DNA from: an uncultured Clostridia bacterium
GTDB lineage: Bacteria; Bacillota; Clostridia; Christensenellales; UBA3700
DNA: 7,801 nucleotides
Reading direction: 5' to 3'
Assembly (NCBI GenBank): GCA_946623205.1
Contig: CAMOQV010000056.1
Location: 1-7,801, forward strand
Shown: positions 1 to 6,081 of the stretch, piece after piece
Numbering within the stretch: the stretch's first letter is position 1
Layout of the letters: the number at the start of each line of letters is the position of its first letter
Notes under the pieces: model-generated
The model's database searches: none
Told to the model about the DNA's origin: nothing
What the model saw: only the letters and a program-made list of their open reading frames with translations
Position numbers and translations under genes: made by a program

Positions 1-1646
1 ATTTTTGGCACTTTTAGTAAATATTTGTCTATTTTATTATAAATTAACCAATTTTTTATATTAGTTTTAGAATAATCTTCAATTTTTATGACCAAATCTA
101 CAGAATTTAAATCAATGTCAAAATTGACATCTTTATCTATCTCTAAAAGAATATTTTTAGCCATATATGATTTTAAAGAAATGGTCGTTTTTGTGTATAT
201 AGATTTTTGTTTTGAATTATTATAGTCTATAAGGATTTGATCCTTTAGTAAATCTACTATTTCTCTTTTAATATTTTTAATCTTAGACATTGGATAGAAT
301 GCATTTTGAGAAACCTCTCCTTTTATATACTCTACCCTAAATATCGTCTCACCAAGCTCAGATAGTTTTTGAGAAACAGTATTTTCATCGATTGGTTTAT
401 TTGATGCCACATCGACAATATCGTATTCTTTTTCAATTTTTGAATTATATGCTGATGCAATGATTTTGAAATTTTTGCCCTCATTTGCAAAATATTCAAA
501 TTTAACAGGGATTCGTATATCTGGATTTTTAAACCTTTCTACCATTGAATTATCTAAAGTTAGATATACTTCAGATCCTTCTGGATATACCTTAATTGTT
601 TTAACAAGATACAAATCTCCCTCTTTTTTGATATTATCTACCAAAAATCCGCCTATTTCTACGCCATTGTTTAGAATTTTTACGCCATCAGATAGGTTTA
701 ATTCTTTATCTAGAGATAAATATAGAGTCTTATTTGCGCATTTAACGACTTTTCCCATATATTCGCCAATATTGCCTTGTACATCTATACTCATTAAATC
801 TTTTGTAGAATCAAAATTATATCCTTTTGTAAATGAACCACGATTATATGCACGGCGAAGCATTTCTAAAGAATCTTTATTCTTTTTGCCATCAAGCGCA
901 TCTCTATATTCTTTTACAACCTGGCCAACATAATGAGGAGCTTTCAATCTTCCTTCAATTTTTAAAGAATCTACGCCCCAATCTTCTAAAAGTTTCAAAC
1001 TTTCTATAAAGCATTGATCAGATGGAGACAAGTAAAACTTGTCTTTTCCAGAAAGCGTTGATGTATATGGCAATCTACATGGTTGCTTACAAAGCCCACG
1101 ATTGCCCGAATCTCCGCTCATAAATGAGCTTAATAAACATCCACCCGAAAAAGACACACATAGCGCTCCATGGACGAAAAATTCAATCTCAAGCCCAAGT
1201 TCTTTAATCTTTTTAATATCTTCCTTAAGGGCTTCACGAGATAAAACCACTCTAGAAAAGCCCAATTCTTTTGCAAGTTTTGCGCCTTCAAAGTTGTGGA
1301 TTCCCATTTGTGTTGATGCATGAAGTGGTATATCAAACTTTTTAAATACGGATAAAGTTCCTAAATCTGTAACTAAAAATGCGTCTACATTTGCATTTGC
1401 TGCAATCTCGACTTCTTTTTCGAATTCTTTGAATTCGCTATCTTTTATAAGCGTATTAAAAGTAACATAGACCTTCACATTATGCAAATGGCAAAGGTCT
1501 ACTACTTCTTTAATATTTGATTCGTTGAAATTATCTGCTTTTGCTCTTGCATTGAACTTGTCCATACCAAGGTATACAGCATTCGCTCCCGAATATATTG
1601 CTGCAAGTAAGGCTTGATATGAACCAGCTGGAGCAAGTAATTCCAT
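1..1646 (-). CDS. U32 peptidase-family protein, RlhA-like (probable rRNA-modifying Fe-S protein), 3' end outside the window
   Basis: Reading back from ATG at 1646 there is no stop before the window edge, giving 548 codons of an incomplete protein. Residues 1-35 (MELLAPAG, then GANAVYLGM) and the HASTQMGIHN and SRVVLSREAL stretches (109-140) are typical of U32 proteins. Residues 155-173 fit the U32 signature exactly, E-x-F-x2-G-[SA]-[LIVM]-C-x4-G-x-C-x-[LIVM]-S. C163, C170, C186 and C190 (the last two in NRGLCKQPCR) are probable Fe-S ligands. The chain continues well past the U32 core, as in members with a DUF3656-type C-terminal region such as E. coli RlhA, which hydroxylates a 23S rRNA cytidine; shorter members (TrhP) act on tRNA. 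An RNA hydroxylation role is therefore inference, and protease activity is doubtful despite the name. The start lies two bases after the pheT stop with only a weak GAG nearby, so translation is probably coupled to pheT. Confidence 0.9.
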   Translation of the reverse strand, partial: MELLAPAGSYQALLAAIYSGANAVYLGMDKFNARAKADNFNESNIKEVVDLCHLHNVKVYVTFNTLIKDSEFKEFEKEVEIAANANVDAFLVTDLGTLSVFKKFDIPLHASTQMGIHNFEGAKLAKELGFSRVVLSREALKEDIKKIKELGLEIEFFVHGALCVSFSGGCLLSSFMSGDSGNRGLCKQPCRLPYTSTLSGKDKFYLSPSDQCFIESLKLLEDWGVDSLKIEGRLKAPHYVGQVVKEYRDALDGKKNKDSLEMLRRAYNRGSFTKGYNFDSTKDLMSIDVQGNIGEYMGKVVKCANKTLYLSLDKELNLSDGVKILNNGVEIGGFLVDNIKKEGDLYLVKTIKVYPEGSEVYLTLDNSMVERFKNPDIRIPVKFEYFANEGKNFKIIASAYNSKIEKEYDIVDVASNKPIDENTVSQKLSELGETIFRVEYIKGEVSQNAFYPMSKIKNIKREIVDLLKDQILIDYNNSKQKSIYTKTTISLKSYMAKNILLEIDKDVNFDIDLNSVDLVIKIEDYSKTNIKNWLIYNKIDKYLLKVPK

Positions 1647-1648
1647 TT

Positions 1649-4057
1649 TTATTGTCTCAATGTTGCCTCAAATCCAGATTTAAGATCAGACATAATCTTA
1701 TCCATCTTTTGTGCAATTTCTTCATCTGTTAGAGTCTTATCTGGTAGTCTGAATACCATGTTAATAGCAACAGACTTTTTGTTGATACCAACTGTAACAG
1801 GATTTCTGTAGATATCGAATACTTTAGCCTCTCTTAGAACGCTTCCAGCGCTCTTTTTGATAGATCCAAGTAAATCTCCAACTGGCAATTCTTCTTTAAC
1901 TACAACGGCTATATCTCTTTCTATTGGTGGGAACTTACCTATTTCTTCGAATTTATATTTGTAGCTTGCTACTTTATTTACAAGCTCTAAGTTTAATTCC
2001 GCAATATACATTCTATCTTTTACATCGAAAGATTTAGTAACTTCAGGATGTACTTCACCTACATAACCAATTAACATATTGCCTTTATAGATGCAAGCAC
2101 TCTTACCTAAGTGCAAGTATGGAATTTCAGCACGCTTAATAGTTACACCATTAATTTGATACTTTTCAAGTATAGCCATAACTACAGCTTTAATTGTATA
2201 GAAGCTTTCATTTGCGCCATATGAACCAATAACAAGGTTTTGTCTTTCAAATGGAAGTTCTGTTAATGGTAATGATTTTGGCAAATAAACGTTAGCAATT
2301 TCAAATAATTTTGCTTCTTTAATATTCTTTAGATAGTTAGATGCAAGAGAATTTAGCATAGAATATGCTAGTGTTGTTCTCATTACAGACATATCTTCAC
2401 CAAGTGGATTTAGAAGTGTTATGTAATTTCTTAAATCGTCATCTTGAGCTAATCTTAATTGATCAAATGCTTTTGGTGAGATAAATGAATATGTTAATGT
2501 TTCTGAATATCCATTAGATACGCAGATTTCTTTAACCATCTTTTGTAGCTTTTGCTCAACATTTAATCCACCTTGAGTATGGCTGCATCCAGCAAGTGTT
2601 CCGTTTTCTACTTTATCATATCCATAATAACGGATAACTTCTTCTGCAATATCGTTAGCATTTTCAATATCATCTCTAAACAATGGAGCTACACAAGTTA
2701 CCTTGTTTCCTTCAATCTTTGTTTCGATTTGTAAACCATTTAGTATCTTTGATACTACATCAGCTGGAACTTCGATACCTAAGATAGAATTAATATCATC
2801 AAGAGTTGTTTCAATAACTTGTGGCTTTAATTCTTTTGCAAGTTCATCAATAATACCTTCAGCAATATCTCCACACTTTAATTCTTGAATTAAGTGTAAT
2901 GCTCTATATAATCCAAGTCTTTGAGAATCAAAATCAATACCTCTTTCAAATCTGAATGAAGAATCTGAATGAAGATTTAGAGTTCTAGCTGTACGTCTAA
3001 TGTTATCTCTAGCAAACTTAGCGCTTTCAAATACTACTGTTTTTGTTGTATCTTTGATACCAGAGTTTAATCCACCCATGATACCAGCCATACAAGCAGG
3101 CTTTACACCATCAGCAATAACTAACATAGAATCATTTAGAATGTTTTCTTTTTCATCTAAAGTAACAATCTTTTCTCCGTTAGTAGCTCTTCTTACATTA
3201 ATTTCATGCTTTTCTAAGAAGTCTTGATCAAATGCGTGCATTGGTTGACCGATTTCAATTAAAACGAAGTTAGTAATATCTACGATATTATTAATTGGCC
3301 TTAAACCTACGCTCTTTAATCTTTCTTGAATAAATGCTGGAGATGGTTCAATCTTAATATTTGTTACAGCACCAGCCATATATCTTGGGCAAAGCTCTTT
3401 ATCTTGAACATTTACCTTTACGATATCTTCAATCTTTGTGCCTTTTGTAGCTGTGAAGCTAATATCTGGCATTTTAAGAGGTTTATTTAAAACTGTGGCA
3501 ACTTCTCTTGCAATACCTAAAATTGAGTTACAATCAGGTCTATTTGCAGTTACGCCTACATCTAAAACAACGTCTGTATTTCCAAGGATAACGTTCATAT
3601 CAGTACCAAGTGGTGCTGTTTCTTTGTTCATTATCATAATTCCGTATACAGAAGCGCCTTCGTAATCTTGTTCTGTTAATTTTAATTCTTCACCAGAACA
3701 TAACATACCATTAGATTCTACGCCACGAAGCTTACCTTTTTTAATTTCTTGTCCTGTTGGCAATAAAGAATTATGTAAAGCAACTGGAACTAAATCTCCT
3801 TCATGTACGTTTTGTGCACCTGTTACAATTTGTACTAATTCAGGCTTACCAATATTGATTTGGCAAATTTGAAGGTGATCTGAATCTGGATGCTTTTCAA
3901 GCTTATCTATTCTACCAAGAACTACGTTCTTCATATTTTGAGAAGCATCAATTATTTCCTCTATTTCTAAACCTACAGATACCATTTTATCTGCAAGTGT
4001 TTGTAAATCTACATCTATATCAACGAAGTCTTTTAACCATTTTAATGAAACTTTCAT
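1649..4057 (-). CDS. pheT: Phenylalanyl-tRNA synthetase beta subunit
   Basis: Beta subunit of the cytosolic alpha2-beta2 phenylalanyl-tRNA synthetase, which charges tRNA-Phe. Its 802 residues match the usual length of about 795-805. In order: N-terminal region (MKVSLKWLKDFVDID), an EMAP-II-like tRNA-binding OB fold at about 42-150 (KHPDSDHLQICQI, ESNGMLCSGEEL), a B3/B4 editing domain at about 220-385, B5 at about 415-480 with the acidic RDDIENANDIAEE stretch, a catalytically inactive synthetase-like core at about 500-690, and the ferredoxin-fold anticodon-binding domain at about 706-801 (FPPIERDIAVVV). H274 in QPMHAFD and E344 in FESAKF match residues of the known tyrosine-editing pocket, so editing is probably intact. 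The start has a strong AGGAGGT that overlaps the pheS stop, nine bases away. Nothing suggests truncation or transfer. Confidence 0.98.
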   Translation of the reverse strand: MKVSLKWLKDFVDIDVDLQTLADKMVSVGLEIEEIIDASQNMKNVVLGRIDKLEKHPDSDHLQICQINIGKPELVQIVTGAQNVHEGDLVPVALHNSLLPTGQEIKKGKLRGVESNGMLCSGEELKLTEQDYEGASVYGIMIMNKETAPLGTDMNVILGNTDVVLDVGVTANRPDCNSILGIAREVATVLNKPLKMPDISFTATKGTKIEDIVKVNVQDKELCPRYMAGAVTNIKIEPSPAFIQERLKSVGLRPINNIVDITNFVLIEIGQPMHAFDQDFLEKHEINVRRATNGEKIVTLDEKENILNDSMLVIADGVKPACMAGIMGGLNSGIKDTTKTVVFESAKFARDNIRRTARTLNLHSDSSFRFERGIDFDSQRLGLYRALHLIQELKCGDIAEGIIDELAKELKPQVIETTLDDINSILGIEVPADVVSKILNGLQIETKIEGNKVTCVAPLFRDDIENANDIAEEVIRYYGYDKVENGTLAGCSHTQGGLNVEQKLQKMVKEICVSNGYSETLTYSFISPKAFDQLRLAQDDDLRNYITLLNPLGEDMSVMRTTLAYSMLNSLASNYLKNIKEAKLFEIANVYLPKSLPLTELPFERQNLVIGSYGANESFYTIKAVVMAILEKYQINGVTIKRAEIPYLHLGKSACIYKGNMLIGYVGEVHPEVTKSFDVKDRMYIAELNLELVNKVASYKYKFEEIGKFPPIERDIAVVVKEELPVGDLLGSIKKSAGSVLREAKVFDIYRNPVTVGINKKSVAINMVFRLPDKTLTDEEIAQKMDKIMSDLKSGFEATLRQ

Positions 4058-4061
4058 AACT

Positions 4062-4068
4062 ACCTCCT
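4062..4068 (-). promoter_or_regulatory. Ribosome binding site of pheT overlapping the pheS stop codon
   Basis: AGGAGGT sits four bases before the pheT ATG (4057). Its first two bases belong to the pheS stop codon TAG (4069-4067). The strong site fixes the pheT start, and the overlap favours coupled, roughly equal synthesis of the two subunits of the alpha2-beta2 enzyme. Confidence 0.85.
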
Positions 4069-5086
4069 ATTTGAATGACTTAAGAAAACGTGAGTCGTTT
4101 TCAAATAAGATTCTGATATCTGGAATACCATATTTGATCATAGCGATTCTTTCTACACCTAAACCAAATGCTAAACCAGAATATTTCTTTGAATCGATTC
4201 CGCAACTATCCAAAACCTTTGGATTAACAACGCCTGCGCCTAGAATTTCAATCCAGCCTGTTCCCTTACAAATTCTACAGCCAACACCATGGCATACAGA
4301 ACATGTAACATCAACTTCTACAGATGGTTCTGTGAATGGGAAATATGATGGACGGAATCTAACCTTTGTCTTTTCATTAAACAACTTTTGAGCAAATAGT
4401 TCCAAAAGTCCCTTTAAATCGCAAAGTGTTACGTGCTTGTCTACGACAAGACCTTCGATTTGTTGGAACATTGGTGAGTGAGTTGCATCGTAATCTGGTC
4501 TATATACCTTACCTGGACATACAAGCTTGATTGGAGGTTGAGTATTTATCATAGTTCTTGCTTGAACTGCAGATGTTTGAGTTCTTAATAATAAATCCTC
4601 TCCTGCATAGAATGTATCTTGCATATCTCTAGATGGGTGATCCTTTGGAATGTTTAATAATTGGAAGTTAAACTTATCCATTTCGATTTCAGGACCATTA
4701 GCAACTGTAAATCCCATACCTGTAAAGATGTCTAAAACTTCATCAATAACTAATGTACAAGGATGTAATGAACCACGATTGTAGTTCTTTTCATCGTATG
4801 TAATATCGATTTGTTCCTTCATCATCTTTGCATTCATAGCTTTTTGTTGAAGCTCATTCATCTTAGCTTGAATTAAATCAGTAATAGTATCTCTTGCTTT
4901 GTTAACATACTTACCGATTTCTGGCTTTTGATCGTTTGGAACATCTTTCATACCCTTTAAAAGTGATGTGATTTCACCAGCTTTTCCAAGGTATTGAACT
5001 CTTAAATCATTAATGCCATTAACATCTTGAGCATCTTTGATTTTTAGAGTAGCTTGTTCAATTAATTGATTAATCTTCTCTTTCAT
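4067..5086 (-). CDS. pheS: Phenylalanyl-tRNA synthetase alpha subunit
   Basis: Catalytic alpha subunit, which activates phenylalanine with ATP and transfers it to tRNA-Phe. From ATG at 5086 it has 339 residues, close to the roughly 344 of Bacillus. An N-terminal coiled-coil arm (about 1-95) leads into a class II synthetase core: motif 1 around 108-134 (HPCTLVIDEV to GPEIEMDKFNF), motif 2 around 190-215 (GKVYRPDYDATHSPMFQQIEG), SYFPFTEPSVEVDV at 247-260 and motif 3 at 304-325 (GLAFGLGVERIAMIKYGIPD). C262, C265, C270 and C273 form the C-x2-C-x4-C-x2-C cluster I associate with Gram-positive PheS. The same frame is open to an ATG at 5137, but those 17 extra codons would lie inside the T-box terminator hairpin, while ATG 5086 has a good GAGG five bases upstream; I chose 5086. 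Expression is probably set by the upstream T-box. Confidence 0.97.
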   Translation of the reverse strand: MKEKINQLIEQATLKIKDAQDVNGINDLRVQYLGKAGEITSLLKGMKDVPNDQKPEIGKYVNKARDTITDLIQAKMNELQQKAMNAKMMKEQIDITYDEKNYNRGSLHPCTLVIDEVLDIFTGMGFTVANGPEIEMDKFNFQLLNIPKDHPSRDMQDTFYAGEDLLLRTQTSAVQARTMINTQPPIKLVCPGKVYRPDYDATHSPMFQQIEGLVVDKHVTLCDLKGLLELFAQKLFNEKTKVRFRPSYFPFTEPSVEVDVTCSVCHGVGCRICKGTGWIEILGAGVVNPKVLDSCGIDSKKYSGLAFGLGVERIAMIKYGIPDIRILFENDSRFLKSFK

Positions 5087-5090
5087 TCTG

Positions 5091-5096
5091 ACCTCG
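5091..5096 (-). promoter_or_regulatory. Ribosome binding site of pheS that decides its start
   Basis: CGAGGT lies four bases before ATG 5086 (core GAGG five bases away) and 20 bases after the T-box terminator hairpin. It supports 5086 over the upstream in-frame ATG at 5137, which has no such site and lies in the hairpin loop region. A segment of the T-box Stem I (ACCTCG, 5302-5297) is its exact complement. Confidence 0.8.
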
Positions 5097-5111
5097 TTTA
5101 TTTCATATATT

Positions 5112-5144
5112 GAAATACGCCCCATGGAGTTAACCATAGGGCGT
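5112..5144 (-). terminator. T-box attenuator hairpin ahead of pheS
   Basis: ACGCCCTATGG (5144-5134) pairs with CCATGGGGCGT (5127-5117) over 11 base pairs with one G-U pair and a six-base loop. It is the expected off-state hairpin, formed when tRNA-Phe is charged. The following tract is only ATTTCAAT rather than a run of uridines, so termination may be inefficient or may need a factor. The pheS start is 30 bases further on. Confidence 0.8.
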
Positions 5145-5172
5145 TAATTATTAATTACGCGTTACCACCTAT
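5136..5172 (-). promoter_or_regulatory. T-box antiterminator
   Basis: ATAGG (5172-5168) pairs with CCTAT (5140-5136), and GCGT (5160-5157) with ACGC (5144-5141). This leaves the seven-base bulge TGGTAAC (5167-5161) that binds the tRNA acceptor end, and an AT-rich apical loop. Its 3' arm is the same sequence as the 5' arm of the terminator hairpin, so the two structures exclude each other, as expected for a T-box switch. Confidence 0.88.
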
Positions 5173-5355
5173 TTTCACCTAAAATTAGGCCTCATTTGAG
5201 CTTTTACGAAGCATAACGTCAAACCTACTACTATTTCAATTTGATGACTCCAGGACGAATTCTTTATATTTTCCACTTCCCACCCTTTCAGCCTATCGAG
5301 GTAAGATCTCTTTTGTGCTTTTATATAAACATGTTTCCTTTCTTAGTCGTTTTAA

Positions 5356-5384
5356 ATTATATCTAATAATAAATATTTGCGCAA
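5356..5384 (-). promoter_or_regulatory. Housekeeping (sigma-A type) promoter of the pheST operon
   Basis: TTGCGC (-35, 5384-5379) and TATAAT (-10, 5361-5356) are separated by 17 bases. The predicted start is about 5349, immediately before the first base of T-box Stem I at 5348. The -35 lies in the 8-base palindrome TTGCGCAA, which could be chance. Confidence 0.8.
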
Positions 5385-5389
5385 GCGAA

Positions 5390-5426
5390 TAAATATAATA
5401 AGGGCCCAAGGTGTTTCCTTGAGCCC
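5390..5426 (-). terminator. Intrinsic terminator after the 185-residue membrane protein gene
   Basis: GGGCTCAAGG (5426-5417) pairs with CCTTGGGCCC (5411-5402) over ten base pairs with one G-U and a five-base loop, followed by the T-rich stretch TTATTATATTTATT. It lies 20 bases after the stop codon at 5447 and ends just upstream of the pheST promoter -35, separating the two transcription units. Confidence 0.85.
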
Positions 5427-5446
5427 AAGTTTTGCTGAATTAATGA

Positions 5447-6004
5447 TTAATAATCATAATCTTCATCTTCGTAGTCGTCTTGTTGCTTTCTTCTTGGATT
5501 GCCTTCGCCACCACGAGGTGCTGGTTCTCTTCTTCTTGGAGCTGGTGCATAAGATCTAGCTGGAGGTGCCATGTTGTCGATTTCTTCATCAACTACATCA
5601 TATGCTACGTCTCTAGCCAACTTCTTAATCTTCTTCTTACCATGCTTTCTTGGAAGTAAGATAATCATTAATAACAAGAATAACCAGAATAGAATTACAT
5701 AACCTTGAACATATGTAGCTCCGTTTGCTAAAGCATCTGCTGCTGTATAGCATTGGTCTCCTTGTAATAATTCAATATATCCTGCAGATGCATCGTGAAC
5801 GATAACTGCTTGGATTGGTGCGCCTACTATAGCCTTAACTAGTGGAATATCTATTACCGTAGCTGCTGTTGCGGCATTAAGCTCAACTGCCTTCTCACCC
5901 ATCTTCATTTGTGTTGCGAATGAGAATCCAGGAATAGTAACAAAATTAATAGCTATAAGCGTAATTACAATAAATAATAAAAATATAATTAGCTTTTTAA
6001 TCAT
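5447..6004 (-). CDS. Unrecognised two-transmembrane protein with acidic tyrosine-rich tail
   Basis: I do not recognise this 185-residue protein. A hydrophobic helix at about 4-24 follows MIKK and could be an uncleaved signal anchor. A stretch at 25-100, rich in Ala, Val and Ile (ELNAATAATVIDIPLVKAIV), is predicted outside the cell. A second helix lies at about 101-117 (GYVILFWLFLLLMIILL). After it comes a strongly basic RKHGKKKIKK, so by the positive-inside rule both ends are cytoplasmic. The C-terminal tail is proline- and arginine-rich (about 147-173, APAPRRREPAPRGG) and ends in an acidic DDYEDEDYDY, a low-complexity layout often used for protein or nucleic-acid contacts. One cysteine (C85) lies in the outer loop. 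The start is supported by AGGAG eight bases upstream. It follows the lipoprotein gene by 77 bases with no terminator between, so the two may share a transcript. Function unknown. Confidence 0.85.
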   Translation of the reverse strand: MIKKLIIFLLFIVITLIAINFVTIPGFSFATQMKMGEKAVELNAATAATVIDIPLVKAIVGAPIQAVIVHDASAGYIELLQGDQCYTAADALANGATYVQGYVILFWLFLLLMIILLPRKHGKKKIKKLARDVAYDVVDEEIDNMAPPARSYAPAPRRREPAPRGGEGNPRRKQQDDYEDEDYDY

Positions 6005-6012
6005 AAGTCTCT

Positions 6013-6017
6013 CTCCT
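6013..6017 (-). promoter_or_regulatory. Ribosome binding site of the 185-residue membrane protein gene
   Basis: AGGAG, within AAGGAGAGAG, lies eight bases before ATG 6004. It contrasts with the lipoprotein gene just upstream, which has no such site. Confidence 0.75.
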
Positions 6018-6046
6018 TATATCCTAAATGATTTTATGTTTCTAAC

Positions 6047-6074
6047 CTTATATATACCTTAAAAAGTATGTAAG
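6047..6074 (-). promoter_or_regulatory. Possible internal promoter for the 185-residue membrane protein gene
   Basis: CTTACA (6074-6069) and TATAAG (6052-6047) are separated by 16 bases and would give a leader of roughly 35 bases. The matches are 4 of 6 and 5 of 6 to the housekeeping consensus. The region is very AT-rich, so a chance match is quite likely; co-transcription with the lipoprotein gene is the alternative. Confidence 0.3.
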
Positions 6075-6081
6075 ATATAGT

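Larger units (their letters stand above)
5112..5349 (-). ncRNA. Phenylalanine-specific T-box leader of pheST
   Basis: A cis-acting leader that senses uncharged tRNA-Phe. Stem I can be folded by eye: GACT (5348-5345) pairs with AGTC (5249-5246), AGGA (5339-5336) with TCCT (5255-5252), TTTATAT (5329-5323) with ATATAAA (5269-5263), and distal CTTACC (5305-5300) with GGTGGG (5284-5279). The specifier loop GAATTCG (5262-5256) displays codon TTC (Phe, 5259-5257) followed by the expected purine. A small Stem III, CCTAA-TT-TTAGG, lies at 5189-5178. The T-box motif AAAATAGGTGGTAACGCG begins at 5175; its UGGU pairs with a tRNA end ACCA, consistent with discriminator A of tRNA-Phe. The motif has AAC where the common form has ACC. 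The downstream gene, pheS, agrees with the codon. The 5' end is estimated from the promoter spacing. Confidence 0.95.

Noticed and set aside
460..1323. Plus-strand open frames (157 and 94 codons) opposite the U32 gene
   Set aside because: They lie opposite a gene with an exact U32 signature, show no recognisable domains and have no supporting ribosome binding site. They are complement shadows.
1130..1336. 68-codon minus-strand frame inside the U32 gene
   Set aside because: It is an out-of-frame overlap with a well-supported coding sequence.
2703..4391. Plus-strand frames of 61-106 codons opposite pheT and pheS
   Set aside because: They lie opposite conserved synthetase sequence and their composition is typical of reverse-complement reading of AT-rich genes.
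5101..5116. ATTTCA/TGAAAT mini-hairpin just after the T-box terminator
   Set aside because: Six AT-rich pairs without a following U run; too weak to call a second terminator.
5379..5386. TTGCGCAA palindrome over the pheST -35 as a repressor operator
   Set aside because: Eight bases with no second copy nearby; too short to claim, and the T-box already explains regulation.
5377..5559. Plus-strand 60-codon frame across the terminator and the 3' end of the membrane protein gene
   Set aside because: It starts within the pheST promoter region and crosses a terminator hairpin; no coding signature.
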